Positions 1-7,728 of a DNA stretch of 19,688 bases are shown here, piece after piece. The stretch lies in NCBI GenBank assembly GCA_036752345.1, contig DAIOSV010000043.1, forward strand, positions 1-19,688, given 5' to 3'. The notes beneath the pieces were generated by a model that did not search any database, was not told the DNA's origin, and worked only from the letters and a program-made list of their open reading frames with translations. Position 1 is the first letter of the stretch; each line of letters starts with the position of its first letter. Source of the DNA: UBA1715 sp036752345. GTDB lineage: Bacteria > Bacteroidota > Bacteroidia > Bacteroidales > UBA1715. The translations under genes and the position numbers were made by a program.

Positions 1-73
1 GTAGTCTCGCCGGGAATCGAACCCGAATCAATTGTTTAGGAAACAACTATTCTATCCATTGAACTACAAGACC
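1..73 (-). tRNA. tRNA-Arg (anticodon CCU)
   Basis: The reverse complement folds as a full cloverleaf: 7-bp acceptor stem, D arm, anticodon arm, 4-nt variable loop and T arm with loop TTCGATT. The anticodon loop TTCCTAA gives anticodon CCU, which reads AGG (Arg). Several stem ends are G-U pairs (acceptor position 1, D stem, anticodon stem), which is tolerable. The discriminator A is at position 2 and a C follows at position 1, where the window ends, so whether CCA is encoded cannot be seen. The 5' end lies only 4 nt after the stop of the siaC homologue on the same strand. Confidence 0.95.
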
Positions 74-77
74 AAGT

Positions 78-452
78 TTATTCTACGGCTCGCAATTCAA
101 ATTCAAGATTGAGTAATTTAGAGAATCGCACACCCGACGCCATCATATCATTGTCGTCTTTTTTATACTTCCAAACTACCTGTACAAAAACTTTTTCATT
201 CAATTTTTCCAAAAACAAAAAGATTTTTGCCAACTGCTTAGCCGAGGAGGTATTATAATATTCCATAAAGAACTCAAACTCTACGTCTTCTTCAACTTCA
301 TCAACAAATTGTTGCAACCAGTCAAACACCGGTGCATAAAAAGCTACTGAATCTTCCGGCAAAGACTTCCCCGATATGGAAAAATGTTTGTTTTCCACAT
401 CAAAATGGACTTCAGGAGTCTCCTCGGTAGATACTATGTGTAACGCCTCCAT
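78..452 (-). CDS. siaC: SiaC family regulatory phosphoprotein (DUF1987)
   Basis: This 124-residue acidic protein matches the SiaC/DUF1987 family. In Pseudomonas aeruginosa, SiaC is phosphorylated by the kinase SiaB and dephosphorylated by the PP2C-like phosphatase SiaA; unphosphorylated SiaC binds and activates the diguanylate cyclase SiaD. The family motif Asn-Thr-Ser-Ser is at residues 67-70, so the phospho-accepting threonine falls at T68, the same number as in P. aeruginosa. An Asp/Glu-rich stretch precedes it (residues 51-60). The start codon is 2 nt beyond the stop of the kinase gene, so the pair is almost certainly one translation-coupled unit. No SiaA or SiaD homologue is in the window. 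The family call is firm; the signalling output in this organism is unknown. Confidence 0.9.
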   Translation of the reverse strand: MEALHIVSTEETPEVHFDVENKHFSISGKSLPEDSVAFYAPVFDWLQQFVDEVEEDVEFEFFMEYYNTSSAKQLAKIFLFLEKLNEKVFVQVVWKYKKDDNDMMASGVRFSKLLNLEFELRAVE

Positions 453-454
453 AC

Positions 455-1579
455 TTATATTATAACTTGCATTACAATAAACGACATTTTTTCGTTTATC
501 GGTGTAATTTTATACACTATTTTATGACCACTTTTCATTCGCAAATCCACAAGCCCCAAACCAGCTTCTTTGCTGTTATCTATTTCAAAATTCAATAAAC
601 ATTTGGTGTAGAAATCTTCCAACTCATCGTCTCGCAACGAGTTTAGATGTTCGATTTTTGTCCGCACCTTTTCTATTGAACCATTATCTATGTAATTTCC
701 TGCATTCAAATTGAAATCGTCTCCCTCTTGTGCTATGTAGAAAATGACCGGGTTACCGGCCGTACGTGTTTCATCACGCTTAACTCCATGTTTTACAACA
801 TTTTGCAACATTTCTACCATCACATTGCACATCTTTTTCTTTCGTCCCAATTTGCCAAATGATTGTTCATTTATCAATGACAAAATCTCCATCATACTCT
901 TTTGTGTCAACCCACCATTAAAAATCAACATGATGTTTTTTTGCAACACAAACTTGTGCAGCGAAACCACATCTTGAATATTGAAATCTCCTCCTACAGG
1001 TTCTTCATCTAATTCGTGAGAAATAGAAGTGTTCATGTAAAAATAGGAGCTTTCATCGTCTATATTCTCAAACGTATAATAGAGCTTATTCCCCGACTTA
1101 CGAGCCATTTCTATCAAGCCCAATCCTGCACCGCCTTTGTTTGAGATACTTCCCTCTTCTAGCACTTCTTTGTAATACTCTTTCAATGTTTCTTTGTCTA
1201 AACTATTTACTTTATTCAACAACTCTTGTAAGTGAGGAATGTTCTCGTTGTTCACCACATTTCCGGAGGTCATTTGATAGGTTCTGTCTTTGTCACATAT
1301 CACAAACAAACTTGATTTGTCGGGAGGCAACTCTTGCTCATCATCAACATACTGATGGCGAGTAATGTTTTGCAAACATTCTACCATTATGGAGAACACG
1401 CGTTTTTTAAGTTTAGAAGAACTCCCCGATGTATCCAAATTATTTTCGGTCAAGGCAATGATACTATCCGTGATTGTTTGCGTGAACAAGCCTCTATAAA
1501 CATACACTAAGTCCTCATACTGAAGGCCCTCGAATACGCTTAAATCACTAAATTGCTCTTCTATTTTTCCTTGCTCCAT
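455..1579 (-). CDS. siaB: Tandem-domain SiaB family protein kinase (DUF6272 twice)
   Basis: This cytoplasmic protein of 374 residues consists of two consecutive SiaB-type GHKL kinase domains. Domain 1 (about residues 10-188) has an N-box ECLQN at 67-71 with H75 and a glycine-rich ATP-lid motif around 149-163. Domain 2 (about 200-374) repeats this with EMLQN at 256-260, H264 and a glycine-rich motif at 338-351. The offset is 189 residues, close to one whole SiaB protein (about 180-190 residues, from family knowledge). Neither copy has lost the visible ATP-binding motifs. The substrate is presumably the SiaC homologue encoded immediately downstream. I chose ATG at 1579; a TTG at 1600 would add only MFVFLAF, a poor start. 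No clear TAnnTTTG element lies upstream; TATATTCG is the nearest. Confidence 0.88.
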   Translation of the reverse strand: MEQGKIEEQFSDLSVFEGLQYEDLVYVYRGLFTQTITDSIIALTENNLDTSGSSSKLKKRVFSIMVECLQNITRHQYVDDEQELPPDKSSLFVICDKDRTYQMTSGNVVNNENIPHLQELLNKVNSLDKETLKEYYKEVLEEGSISNKGGAGLGLIEMARKSGNKLYYTFENIDDESSYFYMNTSISHELDEEPVGGDFNIQDVVSLHKFVLQKNIMLIFNGGLTQKSMMEILSLINEQSFGKLGRKKKMCNVMVEMLQNVVKHGVKRDETRTAGNPVIFYIAQEGDDFNLNAGNYIDNGSIEKVRTKIEHLNSLRDDELEDFYTKCLLNFEIDNSKEAGLGLVDLRMKSGHKIVYKITPINEKMSFIVMQVII

Positions 1580-1679
1580 AAATGCCAAAAAGACAAACAA
1601 TGCGAATATAAGATATTTTTGTTAAACTCGCATGAAACGAAGGCAAGAAATTTCGATTTTTTCATTGCACGAGTTTTCT

Positions 1680-1687
1680 TAGATTTG
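1680..1687 (+). promoter_or_regulatory. Putative -7 element (TAGATTTG)
   Basis: This is an exact match to the Bacteroidota -7 consensus TAnnTTTG, 41 nt before the ATG at 1729. No TTTG sits at the expected 19-bp spacing, so the -33 side is weak. Confidence 0.5.
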
Positions 1688-1728
1688 TAAACAAATATTT
1701 TTTACTCTCTGTACGTTTGTTACATCAT

Positions 1729-3114
1729 ATGAATTTACATCGTTATTATATCATCCTTCTCATTGGCCTAGTCTCCTTTGCTACTTCATGTAAAAAGGAT
1801 TTCTACGCAAACTCTTCGTCTGACTTACTTTCATTTTCCGAAGACACAATCGGTTTTGACACCATTTTCACCGAAAAAGGAAGCGTTACGCAGTACCTTA
1901 TGGTTAAAAACGAATGCGACGGCACTATTAAAATCGACAAAATTTATCTTGCAGGCGGCTCAAAATCAGACTTCTATATTAATGTAAATGGCACGCAAGG
2001 TCCATCGGTTGAGAATGTTGACATAGCAAGTGGCGATAGTATTTTTATTTTTGTGCAAACGAAACTTGCGAGCCAAAACGTTGACACAGCACTCTTCCAC
2101 GAAGAAGAACTTCTCTTTGACTACAATTCCACGCAAAGCAAAGTGGTTCTCTCCGCTTGGGGGCAAGACGTGGTAAACCTCAAAGGTGTGGCTATGAATA
2201 CGCAAACATTTACGGCAAAAATACCATACGTCATTTACGATTCTTTGGTAGTAAATGAAGGCGAAACGCTTACTATTCAAGCCGGTGCTAAAATCTATAT
2301 GCACTACAACGCAAACATTATAGTAAAAGGAACGCTCGCTATAGAAGGCACGAGCGAAAAACCGGTTACCTTCACTTCCGACAGATTGGAAGAGACGTAC
2401 CAACTCCTTCCGGGGCAGTGGGGAAGTATTATTTTTGAACCCACAAGCAGCAACAACACCATATCGCACGCCATCATCAAAAATGGCATAAACGGGCTCG
2501 TATTTCGTGGCGACCTTACGCATGAAATTTCGTGCGACCTAAACAACACACGTATTACCAACATGTCGGGCAATGGCATTTATGCCACCAATGCGCACAT
2601 AAACAGTTACAACTGCATACTCACAAACTGCGAATATTACATACTTAATTTGCAAGGTGGCTGGTTCAAAGGCGTACACAATACTATATGTAACATGGGC
2701 ACACCACGAGGAAGAAAACATTATCCGTCAATTTCCATTTCCGACACAAGCGCACCTGTGCAGCAAGCATGGCTCTACAATTCAATTGTCTTCGGCACTA
2801 TGGAAAATGAAATTGAATTCACCACCACAAACGGCAACAATTCACTCGCCTGCGTACTCCAACATTGCTTGCTTCGCGACAGATTCACCTATGCCGACAG
2901 CTCATATTATAAAGGAATAACATACTACGACCAAAGCAAACCATTATTCTCTGTTGACGATTCTTTTACACTCGACTCGCTTTCGCAAGCCATTAATATA
3001 GGCAATGCCGAATATGGAGCCTTATACCCAACCGACATACTTTCACATTCCAGAATAGCCGACTCAAAACCCGACATGGGTGCTATTGAATATTTTTATG
3101 AGAAAAAGGAATAA
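1729..3114 (+). CDS. Right-handed parallel beta-helix lipoprotein
   Basis: This is a 461-residue envelope lipoprotein. The N-terminus MNLHRYY and a hydrophobic segment lead to a lipobox ending in Ser-Cys (residue 21), followed by KKD. The first part of the mature protein (about residues 30-130) looks like an immunoglobulin-type beta sandwich. From about residue 155 the sequence becomes beta-helix-like, with short rungs such as GTLAIEGTSEKPVTFTS, then ...NTISHAIIKNG..., as in right-handed parallel beta-helix surface proteins. Such folds often bind or cleave polysaccharides, but no catalytic motif identifies a substrate. The ATG at 1729 gives a clean signal peptide; a TTG four codons earlier is unlikely. 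Its 3' end overlaps the next gene by 17 nt, which suggests co-translation. Confidence 0.82.
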   Translation: MNLHRYYIILLIGLVSFATSCKKDFYANSSSDLLSFSEDTIGFDTIFTEKGSVTQYLMVKNECDGTIKIDKIYLAGGSKSDFYINVNGTQGPSVENVDIASGDSIFIFVQTKLASQNVDTALFHEEELLFDYNSTQSKVVLSAWGQDVVNLKGVAMNTQTFTAKIPYVIYDSLVVNEGETLTIQAGAKIYMHYNANIIVKGTLAIEGTSEKPVTFTSDRLEETYQLLPGQWGSIIFEPTSSNNTISHAIIKNGINGLVFRGDLTHEISCDLNNTRITNMSGNGIYATNAHINSYNCILTNCEYYILNLQGGWFKGVHNTICNMGTPRGRKHYPSISISDTSAPVQQAWLYNSIVFGTMENEIEFTTTNGNNSLACVLQHCLLRDRFTYADSSYYKGITYYDQSKPLFSVDDSFTLDSLSQAINIGNAEYGALYPTDILSHSRIADSKPDMGAIEYFYEKKE

Positions 3115-4105
3115 CATAGCACCTCTTCTGATAGCTCTCCTGTTGATTCCTTTCTTGGGTTCTTCTCAACCGCAACGAGACTTTATGGTGATGTTTTACA
3201 ACGTAGAAAACCTCTACGACACCGTTGACAATCCGCAAAAGAACGACAACGAATTTCTCCCAACTGCCGAACGGCGATGGAATTCCTACCGCTACCATAA
3301 AAAACTCACCAACATTTCTAAAGCCATTGCTACGGCCGGTGGCTGGCAATTGCCGGACATTGTTGGCATGTGCGAAGTTGAAAACGATACCTGCTTACAC
3401 GACTTACTAAACAAGACCGAGCTGTACCGTTTTCATTACAACATCATACACTTTGACTCGGAAGATCCACGCGGTGTTGATGTAGCACTACTCTACAACA
3501 CCCAGACATTTTCTCCTCTCACAAAGCGGCCCATTCGTATTCAATTCACCTCCGACACAAACAAAAAAACACGCGATGTGCTCTACGTTTCGGGCATCAT
3601 GAAACCGACCAACGACACGCTCCACCTTTTTGTTTGCCACTTTCCATCGCGGCGAGGAGGGAAGGAAGTAAGCGAACCGTTTAGAATGGAGGTAGCAAAA
3701 GGAGTGAGAGCACAGATTGACAGCATATTTTCTACAAACCCCAAGGCAAACATTTTGGTCACCGGCGACTTTAACGACTACCCCGACGACAAAAGCATAA
3801 CCGAAGTTTTACAAGCAAAAAAGCAAACCGACGCCTGCAAATCATGTCTTATCAGCCTACAAGACCCAAGTGCCGATGGCACATACAAATTTCAAGGGCA
3901 ATGGAATTTTCTGGACCAAGCCATTGTAAGTAGCGGCTTTTTAGAACGCTACAAAATTGACTACGCCGTAGTAAAAGCAGAAGGACTGCTCGAAACAAAC
4001 GAAAAAACGGGAGAAAAAACACCCTTCCGCACATATCGTGGTGCGTATTATCATGGAGGCTTTAGCGACCACCTGCCAATAACCACATCTTTTTCCAAGA
4101 AATAA
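3098..4105 (+). CDS. Secreted endonuclease/exonuclease/phosphatase family protein
   Basis: This 335-residue protein starts with a signal peptide (MRKRNN, hydrophobic core, cleavage near GSSQ, residues 21-24). The EEP (DNase I/exonuclease III-like) motifs follow in order: FYNVENLYD with N38, a metal-binding Glu in MCEVEN (E93), HFPSRRGG with H181, GDFN with D224 and N226, and the terminal SDHLP with D324-H325. All catalytic positions look intact, so it should be an active Mg-dependent phosphodiesterase or phosphatase outside the cytoplasm. Whether the substrate is nucleic acid, a phospholipid head group or something else cannot be read from the sequence. The ATG at 3098 lies inside the previous gene (17-nt overlap); a GTG at 3080 would spoil the signal peptide. 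Confidence 0.88.
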   Translation: MRKRNNIAPLLIALLLIPFLGSSQPQRDFMVMFYNVENLYDTVDNPQKNDNEFLPTAERRWNSYRYHKKLTNISKAIATAGGWQLPDIVGMCEVENDTCLHDLLNKTELYRFHYNIIHFDSEDPRGVDVALLYNTQTFSPLTKRPIRIQFTSDTNKKTRDVLYVSGIMKPTNDTLHLFVCHFPSRRGGKEVSEPFRMEVAKGVRAQIDSIFSTNPKANILVTGDFNDYPDDKSITEVLQAKKQTDACKSCLISLQDPSADGTYKFQGQWNFLDQAIVSSGFLERYKIDYAVVKAEGLLETNEKTGEKTPFRTYRGAYYHGGFSDHLPITTSFSKK

Positions 4106-4157
4106 GAATATTCGCGATTTTGGGCGTAAAAACTTACAGAAAAAAGATTCCATTTCT

Positions 4158-4187
4158 TTTGTGATATTCAAAAAAAAAGTAATTTTG
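4158..4187 (+). promoter_or_regulatory. atpD promoter (TTTG, 18 bp, TAATTTTG)
   Basis: TTTG at 4158-4161 and TAATTTTG at 4180-4187 are separated by 18 bp, a good fit to the Bacteroidota sigma-ABfr consensus. The ATG of atpD follows 40 nt later. The 122-bp gap from 4106 to 4227 holds no other clear element. Confidence 0.8.
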
Positions 4188-4227
4188 TGATAACGTACAA
4201 ATTAAAGTAATCTAAATAAAAGATTGT

Positions 4228-5205
4228 ATGGCTGAAAATATTGGAAAAATCGTTCAAATCGTGGGTCCGGTTGTGGATGTTAGTTTTGAACAAGAAGACA
4301 GTACTCTTCCAAGTATATATGATGCACTAGAAGTGACAAGACCGAATGGTCAAGTTGTCATTTTGGAATGTCAACAACATATAGGTGAGAATACCGTTCG
4401 TACCATTGCAATGGATTCCACCGATGGAATGTCACGTGGTATGAATGTAGTAGCAACAGGTAAACAAATTACCATGCCGGTTGGAGACAAAGTCCGCGGA
4501 CGTTTGTTCAACGTTACCGGCGATGCCATTGATGGTATTGGTACAGTTTCAAAAGAAGGTGGATATCAAATCCATGAAAACCCTCCTGCATACGAAAAAC
4601 TTTCTACCGAATCAGAAGTATTATACACCGGTATCAAAGTCATTGACTTGATTGAGCCATACACAAAAGGTGGTAAAATTGGATTGTTCGGTGGTGCGGG
4701 CGTTGGTAAAACAGTGCTTATTCAAGANNNNNNNNNNNNNNNNNNNNNNNNNNNNNNNNNNNNNNNNNNNNNNNNNNNNNNNNNNNNNNNNNNNNNNNNN
4801 NNNNNNNNNNNNNNNNNNNNNNNNNNNACTTCAAGAATTCTTACTCCTGAAATTATTGGTGAAGCACACTACAATACTGCTCAAAGAGTTATTCAGATTC
4901 TTCAGAAAAACAAAGACTTACAAGATACTATTGCAATTCTTGGTATGGATGAACTTTCTGAAGAAGATAAACTTACTGTTCAAAGAGCTCGTCGTGTTCA
5001 AAGATTCCTTTCTCAGCCATTCCACGTTGCAGAACAATTTACCGGTATGCCTGGAAAATTAGTCTCAATTGAAGACACTATCAAAGGATTCAACATGATT
5101 ATTGACGGTGAAGTTGATCAATATCCTGAAGCAGCATTCAACCTTGTAGGTACTATTGAAGAAGCTATTGAAAAAGGTGAAAAAATGTTAGCGAACTCAA
5201 AATAA
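4228..5205 (+). CDS. atpD: ATP synthase F1 beta subunit, interrupted by an assembly gap
   Basis: This is the catalytic beta subunit of F1Fo ATP synthase. Residues 1-166 hold the N-terminal barrel and the Walker A P-loop GGAGVGKT (155-162). The sequence then enters 100 N and resumes at TSRILTPEI, continuing through the C-terminal helical domain (RARRVQRFLSQPFHVAEQFTG) to the stop. The Walker B region, the catalytic glutamate and most of the nucleotide-binding domain are missing. By comparison with known Bacteroidota beta subunits (about 500 residues), about 180-215 residues are absent, so the true gap is nearer 540-650 bp than 100. The frame is preserved across the N run only by chance. atpC follows 7 nt after the stop. 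The gene is expected to be intact in the organism. Confidence 0.97.
   Translation: MAENIGKIVQIVGPVVDVSFEQEDSTLPSIYDALEVTRPNGQVVILECQQHIGENTVRTIAMDSTDGMSRGMNVVATGKQITMPVGDKVRGRLFNVTGDAIDGIGTVSKEGGYQIHENPPAYEKLSTESEVLYTGIKVIDLIEPYTKGGKIGLFGGAGVGKTVLIQXXXXXXXXXXXXXXXXXXXXXXXXXXXXXXXXXXTSRILTPEIIGEAHYNTAQRVIQILQKNKDLQDTIAILGMDELSEEDKLTVQRARRVQRFLSQPFHVAEQFTGMPGKLVSIEDTIKGFNMIIDGEVDQYPEAAFNLVGTIEEAIEKGEKMLANSK
4728..4827. other. Scaffold gap of 100 N
   Basis: Exactly 100 consecutive N lie within atpD, the conventional placeholder for a join of unknown length. The flanks belong to the same gene in the same orientation, so the join is plausible, but the length is not real. Confidence 0.98.
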
Positions 5206-5212
5206 CTGAACG

Positions 5213-5449
5213 ATGACAATTGATATAATTACACCAACAAAAAAATTGTTCTCAGGCAACGCAAAACGCATCAACTTGCCGGGAAGCAATGGCTCTTTTG
5301 AAATGTTAGAGAACCACGCTCCCATTGTTGCAACACTTGCAGCCGGCAATGTAATAGTTGTTGATGACAAAGATGAACACAAATCGTTCGAAATTAGTGG
5401 TGGAGTTGTAGAACAATCGGCTAATAAGGTAATCGTATTGGTTGAATAA
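5213..5449 (+). CDS. atpC: ATP synthase F1 epsilon subunit, short form
   Basis: This 78-residue protein corresponds to the N-terminal beta-sandwich of the epsilon subunit (MTIDIITPTKKLFSG..., FEMLENHAPIVATL, then a GGVVEQSANKVIVL end). It lacks the C-terminal two-helix domain that inhibits ATP hydrolysis in other bacteria; the short form is usual in Bacteroidota. It follows atpD by 7 nt and is closed by a terminator, so atpDC is a two-gene unit separate from the remaining ATP synthase genes. Confidence 0.95.
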   Translation: MTIDIITPTKKLFSGNAKRINLPGSNGSFEMLENHAPIVATLAAGNVIVVDDKDEHKSFEISGGVVEQSANKVIVLVE

Positions 5450-5471
5450 TAAACGTTAAAACTTTCTAAAG

Positions 5472-5499
5472 AAGCCACTAGAGAATTAGTGGCTTTTTT
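5472..5499 (+). terminator. Intrinsic terminator of atpDC
   Basis: A perfect 9-bp stem, AAGCCACTA (5472-5480) with TAGTGGCTT (5487-5495), encloses a 6-nt loop and runs into a T tract ending at 5499. It lies 22 nt after the atpC stop. Confidence 0.93.
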
Positions 5500-5515
5500 A
5501 GTATAATATAAGAGT

Positions 5516-6244
5516 ATGAAGAAAGTATTTTTATCAATTGTATGTGTATTCTTTGCCTTATTCAGCAACGGACAACGAATGGTTACTTTTATGGCAGAGG
5601 ATAGCTTAAAGGTTTCTGCCGAACTATATACTACCTATAGCCAAACAAGTAATTATATGTTGCTCTTTCATCAGGCAGAATATAGTCGTGGAGAGTTTGA
5701 ACAAATAGCAACACGACTTATTAAATTGAATTACAATTGTTTAGCTGTTGATTTGCGCTATGGTAATGGAGTTAATTTTATAAACAATGAAACCGCTATG
5801 CTTGCAAGAACAGGTAAATATGCTAATTCTATGATTGATTGCGAAAAAGACATAATCGCTGCTATAGACTTTGTTTACTCCATGGATTCAACGGCACAAA
5901 TTTTTCTATTAGGAAGTTCTTTCTCAGGATCATTGTGCCTCAAAGTTGCAAAAGACCGTGAGGACATTAAAGCAGTTATTGCCTATAGTCCGGGAGAATT
6001 TTTTAGCAATTTTAGCGTTGCCGATTACATAAGTGGATTGCAAACGCCTTGTTACATTGCATGTGCTCGACCGGAATATTCATATATTACCGAAATCGCA
6101 AAAAATATTGAGTCACCCAAAAAAGTAATTTTCCGCCCCGAAAATTCAAATGGAGAACATGGAGCAAAAGCACTTTGGTGGAACTCTAACGCAAACGAAG
6201 AATATTGGCTTAGTTTATTATTTTTCCTAAAAGACTTTAAATAA
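5516..6244 (+). CDS. Exported alpha/beta-hydrolase family protein
   Basis: This 242-residue protein has a signal peptide (MKKVFLSIVCVFFALFSNGQ, cleavage near residue 20) and an alpha/beta-hydrolase layout like dienelactone hydrolases. There is an early MLLFHQAEYSRGEF oxyanion-type loop (48-61), then a strand and LAVDLRYGNG (77-85). The nucleophile elbow is LLGSSFSG (131-138), with S135 the likely nucleophile, and a late GEHG supplies H215. The elbow reads G-x-S-x-S rather than the classical G-x-S-x-G, a variation seen in some hydrolases. The acidic triad member is not obvious; E161 in SPGEFF is a candidate. The substrate is unknown. The stop overlaps the next start (TAATG), so translation is coupled. 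Confidence 0.72.
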   Translation: MKKVFLSIVCVFFALFSNGQRMVTFMAEDSLKVSAELYTTYSQTSNYMLLFHQAEYSRGEFEQIATRLIKLNYNCLAVDLRYGNGVNFINNETAMLARTGKYANSMIDCEKDIIAAIDFVYSMDSTAQIFLLGSSFSGSLCLKVAKDREDIKAVIAYSPGEFFSNFSVADYISGLQTPCYIACARPEYSYITEIAKNIESPKKVIFRPENSNGEHGAKALWWNSNANEEYWLSLLFFLKDFK

Positions 6245-6690
6245 TGCCAACGAAACCAACCACAATAAAAATAACCTCAAAAACAGAATCATTCGAGATA
6301 TATGCACTCAGCACTTCTCTCAACGAGATGCAGATGTGTCTCAAAATCAACCAATTACTAAACATAGACTTACAACGCAAATCGCCGATTACTATTACCC
6401 TGAAAAAGAAAGACATACAACCATTGTGTTTTTCGTCTGACGATATGCTCCGTCGGGTTACAATAACGCTCATCGACAATAAATCAATAACCCCAACTCT
6501 CGATTTTCTTAAAAACATCTCTTTCTTCATCAAAATATCACCGGTAAATTCTGAAAGTCAAATCAACGAAATACACCAAACTCTTGCTTCATGCGACGAT
6601 TTTCTCTTTATACAAAGAATTGAGGCTGGCAAAACGCTTTTAAATAAACAACAATTGGCAATATTCAACTCACTATTTCAATACGTATAG
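6244..6690 (+). CDS. Conserved-looking hypothetical protein, 148 aa
   Basis: I do not recognise this protein. It is soluble, has no signal peptide or membrane segment, and alternates predicted strands and helices. Segments such as LNEMQMCLKINQLLNIDL near residues 26-43 look like a packed amphipathic helix. Its ATG overlaps the stop of the hydrolase gene by one base, and the next gene starts 3 nt after its stop, so it is the middle gene of a three-gene operon. The tight coupling is good evidence that it is real. Two cysteines (32, 118-region CDD) show no metal-binding spacing. A distant link to small Bacteroidota cytosolic proteins is possible but not shown. Confidence 0.7.
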   Translation: MPTKPTTIKITSKTESFEIYALSTSLNEMQMCLKINQLLNIDLQRKSPITITLKKKDIQPLCFSSDDMLRRVTITLIDNKSITPTLDFLKNISFFIKISPVNSESQINEIHQTLASCDDFLFIQRIEAGKTLLNKQQLAIFNSLFQYV

Positions 6691-6693
6691 CTT

Positions 6694-7728
6694 ATGAAAA
6701 AAGTCTGTATTTTCATTTTGGGTATCATTGCCTTAGCTGCTTGCAATGGGACCGACAAAAACTATAAACAAAGTGAAAAAAGTGGCCATAATCTTCATCT
6801 TGCAATATATGATGTAACGTTTGACGACTACATTTTTACTCCCAGCATATCGAATGACTTGGAAAAAAGTTTGGCAAGTATATTCTGTACCGGACTATTC
6901 CGACTAAATCCTATTTCTTTAGAAATAGAGAATTCCATTTGTACCGGATGGGATGTTGACAACTCTGGATTGGTTTACACATTTCATATTGATTCAACTG
7001 CAAAATTTCACAAAGACCCTTGCTTTGGTCACAACGAAACACGAGAGGTAACTGCGTACGATGTGAAATATACATTTCACATTCTTGCCAACCCGGAATA
7101 TGGAGGTGAAAACTTTGCCAACACCGTATCACAAATAAAAGGAGCAAAGCAATATTACGCAATGACTAAAGCGGAGCGTGACACAAGCCGCATTGAAGGG
7201 ATAAAAATTTTGGACAAAGGAACAATTCAAATTACATTGGAACGACCTTCCGCTCTTTTTATACAAAAACTGTCACATCCCGCTGCGTCAATCATTCCGG
7301 AAGAAGCTGTAAAAAAATATGGCAAAAACTCTAGCGTCAGCATCGGGCCATTCCGATACGAAGCAGACCAAACTCAGTTTATGTTTGTTAAGTGTTTGTT
7401 TTATAACGGATTAGACGATAACAACAACAAATTACCATACCTTGACACGGTTTTCATTACCAAGACAAAGAATTTTGAAGAAACTGTCACCTTATTTTCT
7501 GAAGGAAAAATTGATGCAATGCTCTTAGTTCCAAGTAGTGTGATTAGTGAAACAATTAAAAAATTTCCACCAAATATTGACTATGAAATTTCGGAAGCCA
7601 ACTATGATAACGTCAATTTTATTGGGAAAGGTCCTCTCTACAACATTACTCGTCCATATGTAGAAGATTTACATACAAATCGTTTAAACATTTCGGAATT
7701 GGAGCGAACATATATAAAAAAGAAGTAA
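6694..7728 (+). CDS. Shortened family 5 solute-binding lipoprotein
   Basis: This 344-residue lipoprotein has lipobox Ala-Ala-Cys at C17. It resembles the oligopeptide-type extracellular solute-binding family (SBP_bac_5): an N-terminal region naming the first lobe (SIFCTGLFRLNP, then ...GWDVDNSGLVYTFHID...AKFHKD, and VTAYDVKYTFHILANPE), a lobe crossing around IQITLERPSALFIQKLSHPAASIIPEEAV, and the IGPFRYE...FVKCLFYNG strand. Typical members have about 500-540 residues with a large second lobe. Here the protein runs from about residue 305 almost directly into a charged tail (NRLNISELERTYIKKK) that looks like a normal family C-terminus. An in-frame internal loss is my inference. No permease or ATPase genes are adjacent. 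Last gene of the 5516-7728 operon. Confidence 0.75.
   Translation: MKKVCIFILGIIALAACNGTDKNYKQSEKSGHNLHLAIYDVTFDDYIFTPSISNDLEKSLASIFCTGLFRLNPISLEIENSICTGWDVDNSGLVYTFHIDSTAKFHKDPCFGHNETREVTAYDVKYTFHILANPEYGGENFANTVSQIKGAKQYYAMTKAERDTSRIEGIKILDKGTIQITLERPSALFIQKLSHPAASIIPEEAVKKYGKNSSVSIGPFRYEADQTQFMFVKCLFYNGLDDNNNKLPYLDTVFITKTKNFEETVTLFSEGKIDAMLLVPSSVISETIKKFPPNIDYEISEANYDNVNFIGKGPLYNITRPYVEDLHTNRLNISELERTYIKKK

Noticed and set aside
1966..2523. A long open frame of 185 codons on the minus strand inside the beta-helix gene
   Set aside because: It lies entirely antisense to a gene with signal peptide and recognisable fold, its protein is low in pattern, and it lacks a promoter or neighbour to support it.
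4652..5062. A second frame running across the N gap in atpD
   Set aside because: It is a shifted reading of atpD; the placeholder N cannot support a frame and the translation has no family signal.
5213..5449. AtpC considered as a truncated or broken epsilon subunit
   Set aside because: The short form without the C-terminal helices is normal in Bacteroidota, and the gene has a clean stop followed by a terminator.
4228..5449. Separation of atpDC from the other ATP synthase genes considered as a rearrangement
   Set aside because: A split atpDC pair is known in other Bacteroidota, so it is not unusual by itself.
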